Source: Deltaproteobacteria bacterium
Lineage (GTDB): Bacteria; Desulfobacterota; BSN033; WVXP01
Reading direction: 5' to 3'
DNA: 57,254 nucleotides
NCBI GenBank assembly: GCA_019308905.1
Contig: JAFDHF010000025.1
Location: forward strand, 1-57,254
This document shows positions 41,945 through 49,576 of this stretch, in pieces. A model generated the notes under the pieces. It had not been told where the DNA came from. It did not search any database and saw nothing but the letters and a program-made list of their open reading frames with translations. The position numbers and the translations under genes are program-made. Within the stretch, counting starts at the first letter, position 1; every line of letters starts with the position of its first letter.

Positions 41945-42750
41945 CCCAGGATCGCTTCGAATCCTTTCCCGGCGATGCCGGCCAGCGTTTTGACCAGATT
42001 CGACCAGAACCTGGTGGAGGTCTCAATGGAATCGTTGTGCATCCGGAGAACCGTGGCGTCCGGAGCCTCGGCGAAACCTTCCGAAAGCCGCGTCGTAACA
42101 TCTCCGTCGATCTGTATGACGGTCTGGAGTACGATCCGCTCGGTGCCTATCTCCCACGCCTTCCGGATCCGGGTCACCTGTTCTGCCGTGAGATCCAGAT
42201 CCGCAAGTCCGTTCATCTGTTTCCTCTCGATGTCGTTGTTCCACATTTGGGAGGCCGTGTGGGCGGGCGCCCGCTCCAGCCGGCCTTCTCTCTCCTCCTG
42301 TTCCAGAACCTCCCTCCCCTTCTGTTCCGGCACGTCACGGTATCCCTTCTCCCCCCTCTCAATCAGGCCCCGAACGTTCTCCCTCAACTCATAGAACAGG
42401 CCTACCATATCTGACGACTGATCCCGAATCCGTTCGAGTATCTTGATATCCTCCCGGAGTTCTCTTTTTTTCTCTTCAGGCGCTCTCCTCTCCCTCTTCT
42501 CGTACTCCCCTATACCGTACTTGGCACGATCACGCAGTTCACCAAAGGACCTGATCCCTGCAAACCGCCAGTATACAGGATCCCGAACGCCGAGCTCTTT
42601 CAGCTTCAGGTGATACCCCCGCGCCAGTTCATAGAGAGCCTGCCGTCTCGATGGAGGCATCTTGATTCCCGACATGTCTTCCTTGATGATGGTGTTCACT
42701 TCGAGGGTGAGAAGATCCTGGGCCAGTGTCCTGAAAAAATCCCTTTTCAT
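41941..42750 (-). CDS. Unknown eCIS-linked protein B
   Basis: 269 residues. N-terminus: LLTLEVNTIIKEDMSGIKMP. A charged coiled-coil-rich middle follows (about 80-160: EYEKRERRAPEEKKRELRED), then ERIVLQTVIQIDGDVTTRLS with EGFAEAPDATVLRMHNDSIE near 205-245, and an amphipathic end. The motif block is shared with the 121-residue neighbour (QIDLLEGDITTAFSEDF) and, weakly, with the 179-residue one. No known domain. It is coupled to the next gene by a 4-base overlap. Confidence 0.6.
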   Translation of the reverse strand: MKRDFFRTLAQDLLTLEVNTIIKEDMSGIKMPPSRRQALYELARGYHLKLKELGVRDPVYWRFAGIRSFGELRDRAKYGIGEYEKRERRAPEEKKRELREDIKILERIRDQSSDMVGLFYELRENVRGLIERGEKGYRDVPEQKGREVLEQEEREGRLERAPAHTASQMWNNDIERKQMNGLADLDLTAEQVTRIRKAWEIGTERIVLQTVIQIDGDVTTRLSEGFAEAPDATVLRMHNDSIETSTRFWSNLVKTLAGIAGKGFEAILG

Positions 42751-42819
42751 CGCAACCCTTACCGATTCTCTCTCAGACGCACGGGATCAAAAGCACCGTC
42801 TCCCGTTCGGAACCCCCCA

Positions 42820-43185
42820 TCAGCCCTGCTCGAGAGCGTCTATGTCCTTTTTGCTTTTGAGGGCCGCTACAGCCAGACCGACCAACTCCTTTAAAGCCTT
42901 TATGTTGCCATCTATGATCTCCTGGCCCCGTTTTTCCCTTTCGGCGTGGAAATCCCGGATGCCGGCGTAAGGCTCTTCCAGGAAATCCTCGCTGAATGCC
43001 GTTGTGATGTCCCCTTCCAGGAGATCTATCTGGGTGATGATGGTCTTCACCTTCCCCTCTGCATACTCGATCTTCCTGGTCTGGGGGTTCCATTTGAAAT
43101 TTCCGATAACCGTACGGATCTCAAGGGTCTTGAGGTTTTCGATCTTCTCCAGGATTTTGTCCACAAAGTTCTTTCCTTCGGGCAT
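42820..43185 (-). CDS. Unknown eCIS-linked protein A
   Basis: 121 residues from ATG 43185 with AGGAGGA upstream. N-terminal KILEKIENLKTLEIRTVIGN, then KTIITQIDLLEGDITTAFSE with DFLEEPYAGIRDFHAEREKR and a helical end (IKALKELVGLAVAALKSKKD). It is the first gene of a three-gene minus-strand set (A, B, C), 69 bases ahead of B. It may be the minimal form of the motif shared by the set. Function unknown. Confidence 0.62.
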   Translation of the reverse strand: MPEGKNFVDKILEKIENLKTLEIRTVIGNFKWNPQTRKIEYAEGKVKTIITQIDLLEGDITTAFSEDFLEEPYAGIRDFHAEREKRGQEIIDGNIKALKELVGLAVAALKSKKDIDALEQG

Positions 43186-43671
43186 GGCAGTCCTCCTTTG
43201 GCGGGTCTCTGTTTGAAATCCCGGTTAAGCTTTCTTCCTACTGGTCCGTCTTGCAATCCGATCGTCCAGGCCTCGCTCAGGCCGGGAAAACGGCCAGAGA
43301 TCGGACCGATCCTCAACCAGCAGGCTTCACATGAATAACACAAAAACACGGAAAGAAAAACAAAAATCCGCGCTGGAGTTTCTTCGCTTCTGGAGAATGT
43401 GTAGACGATCATCAAGTCCACTCCTTGCGAAAATCCCTGGCCGAAAGGTCAGGAAACTCGAGCCTCCTGTCGAGGCAAAACCGGTTGACTTTGCCGCCCT
43501 GCCTGCTAACATAGGGGTAATACACCGCTTGTCTGCACCGTGGAATCGGGCAGAGCAAGGAGAGAGTGTGAGTGGGGCCCGGTCTCCCGGCCAGGAGGGA
43601 CGGGCTCTTTGTCTGTTCCCGCCATGGGCCGGAAGACCTCATGCCGTACCAAACAGTGGGGAGGGGGTGTG
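43186..43671. other. Divergent promoter region between the A-B-C set and the phosphoesterase gene
   Basis: 486 bases with no supported gene. An AT-rich tract (about 43331-43372) lies near the middle. A plus-strand promoter is called at 43485-43512. No clear promoter for the minus-strand set was found. Confidence 0.5.
43485..43512 (+). promoter_or_regulatory. Sigma-70-like promoter of the metallophosphoesterase gene
   Basis: -35 TTGACT (43485-43490), 16-bp spacer, -10 TAACAT (43507-43512). It lies about 160 bases before the ATG at 43672. The match is good at -35 and moderate at -10. Confidence 0.45.
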
Positions 43672-44976
43672 ATGCTCGTTCTTATCAGTGACCTGCACTT
43701 CACCGATGGAACCGCCGGAAAACACAATGTTCCCGCAGATGCGTTCAGGATATTTTTCAGGGCCGTCTCCGGGACCGCCAAGAGGCTCAAGAGAGCAGGG
43801 GGAAAGATAAGAGAAATAAAGATCGTCTTCCTGGGAGACATCTTCGACCTCTTGAGGACAGAGACCTGGTTCGAGCACCCGGTCAGTGAGAGGCCTTGGG
43901 GTGGCGATTCTGAAGGCATCGAGAAGAATGCCGCTACGATCCTCGATGGGATCATCAAAGAGAATCAGGATGCCTTCGGCCTCCTCGGCGGAGACCTGAA
44001 GAGGGAGTTCGGCCTCCCCTCCGAGCCTGAGAGGATCTATGTTCCTGGAAACCACGACAGGCTCTGTGACAGGTACCAGACCCTGAGAGACAGGGTGTGT
44101 GACTGCCTCAACATCCCCAGGCGGGGGTCTCTGCCGTTCGAGCATTATTTCGAGGATGTCGACTACGGCGTGTTTTGCAGGCACGGCCACGAATATGACC
44201 AGTTCAACTACGAAGGGGGCCTCTCATATGAGTACGACGAATACATGCGCGTGCCCATCGGAGACCCCATCACGACCGAGCTCATAAGCAGGCTGCCCCG
44301 TGTCCTGAAGGGGAAGATCGAGTCCCTTCCTCTGACGGCTGAAGAGAAAGGGAGGCTGGTGAGAAATTTCCGGGACATAGACAATGTCAGGCCCTTTTCC
44401 GCCGTGCTTGAATGGCTGCTCTACCAGGTGAAGAGGAACTTGAGCCTCAAAGAGATGATAGAGGTGTCGGTAGACGAGGTCATAGGGAAGTTCAACAACC
44501 TGGACTTTGTCAGAGCATGGTACAGGCACCACGACCGGTGGACGGACTGGTGCGACGAGGCGGACAAGATCCAATCGGTGCTCTGGCTCTACGAGCATTT
44601 CAGGGCCTTCCCCTCGCACAGGCTCCTCGCTCATTTGATGCAGATAAAAAGACGGCTCTCAGAAAGGGACGATTTCCTGGAGGCTGCTTACAGGGAGTAT
44701 CTTCACCTGGACAGCAGGATCTCCTATGTAGTCTATGGGCATACTCATGAACCGAGGCGGGTCCTTCTCGATGTGGTTGAGAACGAAAGAGGCAGAAAGG
44801 AGCATTTCTATCTCAACACCGGAACATGGCGGGTTACGCACCAGAAGGCGACGAAGGGGCCGGGTTTCATGAGTCTCAAGAACATGACCTGGGTTGCTTT
44901 CTACAAGAAAGAGGAGAGGGGAACGGACTTCCCCTCCTTTGAGACTTGGACAGGATCCCTGAAGACGGCTCGCTGA
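43672..44976 (+). CDS. Calcineurin-like metallophosphoesterase
   Basis: 434 residues from ATG 43672 (GGGAGGGGG upstream). The complete metal-site series is visible: ISDLHFTDG (DxH, near residue 6), VFLGDIFDLL (GDxxD, near 60), YVPGNHDRLCD (GNHD, near 125), FCRHGHEYDQ (GH, near 168) and VYGHTHEPR (GHTH, near 355). A long helical insert lies between the last two. Cytoplasmic, with no signal peptide. Substrate unknown: this family includes protein phosphatases, phosphodiesterases and nucleotidases. It is the first gene of a plus-strand set with the peptidoglycan-binding protein. Confidence 0.85.
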   Translation: MLVLISDLHFTDGTAGKHNVPADAFRIFFRAVSGTAKRLKRAGGKIREIKIVFLGDIFDLLRTETWFEHPVSERPWGGDSEGIEKNAATILDGIIKENQDAFGLLGGDLKREFGLPSEPERIYVPGNHDRLCDRYQTLRDRVCDCLNIPRRGSLPFEHYFEDVDYGVFCRHGHEYDQFNYEGGLSYEYDEYMRVPIGDPITTELISRLPRVLKGKIESLPLTAEEKGRLVRNFRDIDNVRPFSAVLEWLLYQVKRNLSLKEMIEVSVDEVIGKFNNLDFVRAWYRHHDRWTDWCDEADKIQSVLWLYEHFRAFPSHRLLAHLMQIKRRLSERDDFLEAAYREYLHLDSRISYVVYGHTHEPRRVLLDVVENERGRKEHFYLNTGTWRVTHQKATKGPGFMSLKNMTWVAFYKKEERGTDFPSFETWTGSLKTAR

Positions 44977-45022
44977 CCGATGCCAAACATATGGATCCGA
45001 GATCATGGGAAGGAGAAAAACC

Positions 45023-45946
45023 ATGGCCTTCAGGCTCAACAGGGCCCATCTCGAGCGGCTCTGCCTCATCAACAGCTTTCCGGTTCGTGATCGGGGCATG
45101 GTCTTTTTCGGCTTCCGTGGATGCCTGCCCCTGGACGAAGACGACCAGGAGTTCAAGGCCGAGCACAGGGTCGTCCTGGCAGGAATCGACTATCTCCACC
45201 CCCGCTGCATGCTCGGACAATGGCTTCCAAGGGAGGGCAGAATCGCCCTTTTCCCGGGCAGCACAGTCCCTCACCTGAGGTACGTAAAAGCCTCAAAGGA
45301 GAAAGACGGCCTTGGGGCAAACCAGATGATGACGGGCTACTACAAGGACTACCGGAAAGGTATCCACCTCAACGGTAGCCCCACCGCCCACGAGGCCTTC
45401 AGGCAGACAGAAGGGCATCCCGTACGCAGGACCGCCGACGACTTCGACTTTGACAATGACGACCGCGTGGAGTTCGCCAATCCCTATGACAACATCCATG
45501 CGGGCTGGACCATGGGAGTGAACCATGACTCATATGCCAGCGCTGGATGCCAGGTGATCGTGGGATATCCCAGGTGCGAAAGCCGGGGGAACATGCCCGA
45601 CGAGGGCCCCTGGAAACGATTCAAGGCAAACGCCTACGGCCTCGACCAGCAGGGTTTTCCCTATCTCCTCCTCAACGGCCGGGATGCACAAAAGACGGCC
45701 CTCGGGGGTACTCGGAAGGTGCCTGCTCGCCTCCGTTTCGGATCGAAGGGCGACCTGGTCTCGGCCTTGCAGGAGGCATTGCAGGAAAAAGGTTACTACG
45801 AGGGCAACCTGGATGGTGATTTCGGCAGGAGAACGATCCGCGCCGTGCTGGAATTTCAGACGAGAGCCTTCGGGCCCGGAGGGGACGATGGGATAGTGGG
45901 ACCCATTACAGCGTCGGCCCTGGGCCTGGGATGGCCGAAGGTGTGA
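45023..45946 (+). CDS. Peptidoglycan-binding protein with L,D-transpeptidase-like SxGC motif
   Basis: 307 residues from ATG 45023, 7 bases after AAGGAG; the in-frame ATG at 45005 is less likely. The central part has GIHLNGSPTAHEAFRQTEG and then NPYDNIHAGWTMGVNHDSYA with SAGCQVIVGYPRC. The spacing of His and S-x-G-C resembles the catalytic His...SxGC of YkuD/L,D-transpeptidase and related folds. The C-terminus (about 237-300: RLRFGSKGDLVSALQEALQE, KGYYEGNLDGDFGRRTIRAV) is a clear PG_binding_1 domain. There is no signal peptide, so it could act in the cytoplasm before cell lysis or be delivered by the particle. A cell-wall role in particle release is inferred from context. Confidence 0.72.
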   Translation: MAFRLNRAHLERLCLINSFPVRDRGMVFFGFRGCLPLDEDDQEFKAEHRVVLAGIDYLHPRCMLGQWLPREGRIALFPGSTVPHLRYVKASKEKDGLGANQMMTGYYKDYRKGIHLNGSPTAHEAFRQTEGHPVRRTADDFDFDNDDRVEFANPYDNIHAGWTMGVNHDSYASAGCQVIVGYPRCESRGNMPDEGPWKRFKANAYGLDQQGFPYLLLNGRDAQKTALGGTRKVPARLRFGSKGDLVSALQEALQEKGYYEGNLDGDFGRRTIRAVLEFQTRAFGPGGDDGIVGPITASALGLGWPKV

Positions 45947-46008
45947 GCGCCAGGATCCCTTTCCTTCTTGCCTAACGCCCGTCGGTCCCCTGAGGGAGGG
46001 AGAACAAA

Positions 46009-46170
46009 ATGAACAAGCTCTGCATCTTCCTGGCAATGAGTGTTTTCGGATGGGCCGGCTGGTGGATAGGCAGACACTTTGGATTCATGGCCGGATACAT
46101 CCTGAGTCTTATCGGCAGCATAGCCGGGGTCTACATAGGCTGGCGCATCTACCGGGATTACCTGACATAG
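46009..46170 (+). CDS. Small glycine-rich membrane protein
   Basis: 53 residues, ATG at 46009 behind GGGAGGGAG. It is almost entirely two hydrophobic segments with a glycine-zipper pattern (IFLAMSVFGWAGWWIGRHFG, then MAGYILSLIGSIAGVYIGWR) and ends IYRDYLT. No family is assigned. Its size and the peptidoglycan-binding gene before it would fit a holin-like or export role, but this is only suggestive. Confidence 0.65.
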   Translation: MNKLCIFLAMSVFGWAGWWIGRHFGFMAGYILSLIGSIAGVYIGWRIYRDYLT

Positions 46171-46220
46171 GGGCAAAGGGCGGACCGGCCAGCCTCTGGT
46201 CTTCTGTGGAGCTTTCGATA

Positions 46221-46279
46221 TTCGTGATTCGTGTTCGTGATTCGTGTTCGTGATTCGTGTTCGTGATTCGTGATTCGTG
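46221..46279. repeat. 13-bp tandem repeat
   Basis: Four exact copies of TTCGTGATTCGTG followed by a partial copy ATTCGTG. Each unit is itself made of two 6-7 base near-repeats (TTCGTG). Non-coding, between the small membrane protein and the insertion sequence. Confidence 0.95.
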
Positions 46280-46289
46280 CCGTGGCGAA

Positions 46290-46367
46290 GGGGCAGGAAT
46301 TCCCCGCCCGCGAACTCCGAAAGGGTCACCGCGAGAGCTTGGGAGTGAAGGGACAAGGGTGTTCTCC
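46290..46367. repeat. Dispersed repeat, copy B (IS605-end-like)
   Basis: Matches 10357-10432: GGGGCAGGAATTC-CC-CCCGC, then AAC-C-GA-AGGGT and a run of GAG/GGGA-rich sequence. No transposase fragment lies next to this copy. The copies are about 36 kb apart and flank the eCIS locus (10817-46170). Confidence 0.5.
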
Positions 46368-46545
46368 AAAAGTCGGGAAACTCCACCTGGTCAGCAATTC
46401 CGCAAATTGATTTGTTAGTTCGAGAGAATCCTTGAGAATCCAAGCAGTTTAGGGCTCTGTGGGAGACTGAGCAAAGTCGCGATTGAAAAAAAGGGTTGAC
46501 AGGTGAGCCCATCTGTCTGGTAAAGAGAGACAGCTCCGTTCGCGC

Positions 46546-46821
46546 TTGATGCAGCTTGTCCGTTCTGGAGGGCTTGTGCGGGGCAACCTGGTGACGCTCA
46601 GGAATACCTGTGGCAAGCCCAACTGCAAGTGTCAGAGAGGAGAGAAGCACGAATCCCTTTATCTGGCCCAGAGTCGGAGAGGAAAGCACCACATGCAGTA
46701 TGTTCCTCGAACTTGGCATCTTCGCATCCGGGCTTGGGTGGGCCGGTATCAGGAGATTCACCAGATTCTGGAATCCTTATCCGAGCAGTACTGGCAGAAG
46801 TTAGAGAAGAAAGAGGAATAG
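46546..46821 (+). CDS. DUF6788-type IS accessory protein
   Basis: 91 residues: VRSGGLVRGNLVTLRNTCGK, NCKCQRGEKHESLYLAQSRR, GKHHMQYVPRTWHLRIRAWV. The CGKPNCKC cluster may bind zinc. This short protein type usually precedes a DDE transposase of the same element, as here (the stop is directly followed by a TTG start). Confidence 0.75.
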   Translation: MMQLVRSGGLVRGNLVTLRNTCGKPNCKCQRGEKHESLYLAQSRRGKHHMQYVPRTWHLRIRAWVGRYQEIHQILESLSEQYWQKLEKKEE

Positions 46822-48042
46822 TTGCTCCGGCGATTCTTCCGATATCTGGAAAGGGTTTTTGATTTGTCGGCTTTGCTCGGCCATCTGCGCGACAGTCGTC
46901 ACTCTCCTCCCATTTCTACCCAGACGGTCTTTTATTGTGTCTTTTTGCTGTTTGTTCTGAGGCTGGGCAGCTTGAATGCCTTGGAGGCCCATTATCGGAC
47001 AGGGTCAAGGAGGCGGACATGGGCAGGCCACTTGGGTCAAGCTCCTCCCAGTGCGGATACGCTGGGCTATAGCTTAATGCGGTTTGATTGTGAGACCCTC
47101 AGACAGATGATTCATCAGGTCTACAGGAGGCTCCAGCGCAACCATCTGATTGGCCAGATCCGCTTGGATGGTTGGTTGATCGTTGCCCTTGATGGGCATG
47201 AGTTGTTTTCAAGCTATTCGAGATGTTGTCCCCAGTGCTCTACCCGGCGGATTCATACGGCCCAAGGAGAGCGGATTCAGTATTATCATCGGGTTGTTGT
47301 GGCTCAGCTTTTGGGAGGCAGTTTTGCCATTGTTTTGGACATTGAACCCATCAGAGCAGGCGAGGATGAGGTAGGGGCGGCTACTCGATTGATGGAGCGG
47401 CTTTTGGGAAGGTACCCGAAGGCCTTTGATGTGGTGACGGTCGACGGCTTATATGGACGGGCGGGTTTTGTGAATCTATTGACCAAACATTGTAAACATA
47501 TCGTGTTTGTTCTCAAGGAGAACAACCATGATCTGCTAGAAGATGCCAAAGGATTATTTTTGAACCAAGCCCCCCTTGGCAAGCAGGACGGCTCCGGGCT
47601 CTGTCAGCGCTGGGACGAGGAGGGATTCGATGCTTGGCCAGACCTCAAAGACACCCTTCGAATTGTCCGTTCTTTGGAGACCAAGCCCAAAGCCAAGCAA
47701 ATCGAGACTTCTGACTGGTACTGGGCCACAACCCTACCCAAGGCGATCGTCTCTACCGATACGATCTGTCGAATCGGACATACGCGCTGGGAAGTAGAGA
47801 ATCAAGGGCTCAATGTTTTGGTCAATTACTACGGCCTGGATCATTGCTTCAAACATCACCCCACCGCCATTGTGGCTTTTGCCCTGGTCTGCTGTCTCGC
47901 CTATACCCTGTTTCAGATGTTCTATTATCGCAATCTTAAAATCCCGCTATCTCACCGAGGGTCCATGCATTATGTCAGCCAGATGTTTGTTCAAAGTCTC
48001 CATGAGATGCTTCAGAACCCTGCCCACCTAAAACCCGATTGA
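46822..48042 (+). CDS. IS4-like DDE transposase
   Basis: 406 residues starting with TTG right after the previous TAG. The likely catalytic acids are ALDGHELF (near residue 123), VVTVDGLYGRAG (near 205) and the Y-x-x-R...E type block GHTRWEVENQGLNVLVNYYG (near 320), as in IS4-superfamily transposases. It appears full length and unbroken, so the element may still be active. Confidence 0.82.
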   Translation: MLRRFFRYLERVFDLSALLGHLRDSRHSPPISTQTVFYCVFLLFVLRLGSLNALEAHYRTGSRRRTWAGHLGQAPPSADTLGYSLMRFDCETLRQMIHQVYRRLQRNHLIGQIRLDGWLIVALDGHELFSSYSRCCPQCSTRRIHTAQGERIQYYHRVVVAQLLGGSFAIVLDIEPIRAGEDEVGAATRLMERLLGRYPKAFDVVTVDGLYGRAGFVNLLTKHCKHIVFVLKENNHDLLEDAKGLFLNQAPLGKQDGSGLCQRWDEEGFDAWPDLKDTLRIVRSLETKPKAKQIETSDWYWATTLPKAIVSTDTICRIGHTRWEVENQGLNVLVNYYGLDHCFKHHPTAIVAFALVCCLAYTLFQMFYYRNLKIPLSHRGSMHYVSQMFVQSLHEMLQNPAHLKPD

Positions 48043-48284
48043 CCTTGCCCAACCCAAACCGCCCGGACCACCGAATTACCAGCAGTCACTCCTCGCCCGT
48101 AGAGGGCCAACGACCCAGCTCGGCCTTGCCACCCATACCGACCATGTAATAACAAGTTCAAAGCTCAAAACCCAGGACTCGCGACTCTGCGCCACCCTTC
48201 AAACCAGAAAATACTCCTCCAATTCAGGACCTTATCCAAAACAAATCACGTAAATGCGGAATTCCTGCCCTACCCTCTTTCTCC

Positions 48285-48313
48285 TTGACACAGAATTTCC
48301 CTTCTCCTATACT
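48285..48313 (+). promoter_or_regulatory. Sigma-70 promoter of the peptidase/ABC operon
   Basis: Perfect -35 TTGACA (48285-48290), a 17-bp spacer and -10 TATACT (48308-48313). It leaves an untranslated leader of about 100 bases before the ATG at 48421. The region 48191-48284 shows nothing else. Confidence 0.8.
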
Positions 48314-48420
48314 CGTCTCACAAAGGGACGGCGGGAGTCCCTCCGGCGGGGCCCTCCGCTTGATGGCTCTCATCAATGGGCTCCGGCTTGCCGGGGAGCA
48401 ATCGCAAGGGGAATCGATAG

Positions 48421-49527
48421 ATGGGAGACAGCCTCGAGAAAAGACCAAGGGCCCGGGACCTGGGCATACCCCTTGAGGGCAGACCGGGACCGATGAATGC
48501 AATCACGGACGTCAAGGGGGTCGAGGTGGGCCATGCCACGCTCATAAGGGGCAAGGGGAGACTCGTCGTGGGGAAAGGCCCGGTCAGAACAGGGGTCACC
48601 GCGATCTTGCCCCGGGGCAAAAAGGGGCCCGGCCGGGTCTTTGCCGCGTGGTTTTCCCTCAACGGGAACGGCGAGATGACCGGCACCACCTGGATTGAAG
48701 AATCGGGCCTTTTAGAAGGCCCCATCATGCTGACCAATACGCACAGCGTCGGAGTTGTCCGGGACAGTGTGGTCGAATGGCTGGCAAAACACGGGCTCAT
48801 GACCCAGCCATGGGCCCTCCCGGTTGTTGCGGAAACCTATGACGGTTTTCTGAACGATATCAATGGGTTCCATGTGAATAAAGAACACGTGTTTGAGGCT
48901 CTGGACAAGGCCGGTTCCGGCCCCGTGGCAGAGGGAAACGTCGGAGGCGGGACCGGAATGATCTGCTATGAATTCAAAGGGGGTATCGGGACAGCCTCAA
49001 GGAAGCTGGAGGAAAGGGATGGAGCCTATGCTATAGGCGTCCTGGTACAGGCCAACCACGGGCGGAGGAGGCAGCTCCGGGTCGCCGGCGTCCCTGTCTG
49101 TACGGATATGACAGAAAATCTGGTCTGGTCCCAGGACCGCTCGCGCGTGGCAGGCTCGATCATCATCATTGTGGCAACGGATGCACCGCTGATGCCCCAC
49201 CAGTTGAAGCGAGTGGCCAGACGGGCCTCTCTGGGGCTGGCAAGAACCGGTAGCACGGCGAGCAACTACTCGGGCGACATCTTCCTCGCTTTCTCCACGG
49301 CAAATCCCGAGGTTGCAAGATCCTCAGGCGTGGCCCAGATGACCATGCTTCTTGAGGACCGAATGGATCCCATTTTTGAAGCAACCGTCCAGGCCGCTGA
49401 AGAGGCGATCATCAATGCACTGGTTGCAGCAGAGACAATGACCGGTATCGACGACCATACGGTCATAGCGATCCCCCATGACCGACTGAGGGAGGATCTT
49501 GAAAAATACGGTCGTCTGATGAGATAA
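48421..49527 (+). CDS. P1 family (S58) aminopeptidase, DmpA/BapA-like
   Basis: 368 residues. N-terminal block RARDLGIPLEGRPGPMNAIT, VKGVEVGHATLIRG, then RTGVTAILPRG and LTNTHSVGVVRDSVVEW. The self-cleavage Gly-Ser site is visible in RVAGSIIIIVATDAPL; the exposed Ser becomes the nucleophile of the C-terminal chain. SYSG-type residues follow (TASNYSGDIFLAFSTAN). The family removes N-terminal residues from D- and beta-peptides or L-amino-acid amides. First gene after a strong promoter, upstream of an amidohydrolase and a peptide transporter, which points to use of unusual peptides. Confidence 0.92.
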   Translation: MGDSLEKRPRARDLGIPLEGRPGPMNAITDVKGVEVGHATLIRGKGRLVVGKGPVRTGVTAILPRGKKGPGRVFAAWFSLNGNGEMTGTTWIEESGLLEGPIMLTNTHSVGVVRDSVVEWLAKHGLMTQPWALPVVAETYDGFLNDINGFHVNKEHVFEALDKAGSGPVAEGNVGGGTGMICYEFKGGIGTASRKLEERDGAYAIGVLVQANHGRRRQLRVAGVPVCTDMTENLVWSQDRSRVAGSIIIIVATDAPLMPHQLKRVARRASLGLARTGSTASNYSGDIFLAFSTANPEVARSSGVAQMTMLLEDRMDPIFEATVQAAEEAIINALVAAETMTGIDDHTVIAIPHDRLREDLEKYGRLMR

Positions 49528-49576
49528 GCGTGCAAGGTGAAAAGAGTGCGAGAATCGAGCCGGGAGGACGAACGGG

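Larger units (their letters stand above)
46471..48190 (+). mobile_element. Insertion sequence (DUF6788 + DDE transposase)
   Basis: Candidate terminal inverted repeats: GCAAAGTCGCGATT (46471-46484) and, on the other strand, GCAGAGTCGCGAGT (48190-48177), 12 of 14 matching. Between them are a small DUF6788-type gene and a DDE transposase gene in tandem. Both genes have AT-richer codons than their neighbours (GC falls across this stretch), a sign of separate origin. No target duplication is clear. It separates the eCIS locus from the catabolic operon. Confidence 0.65.
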
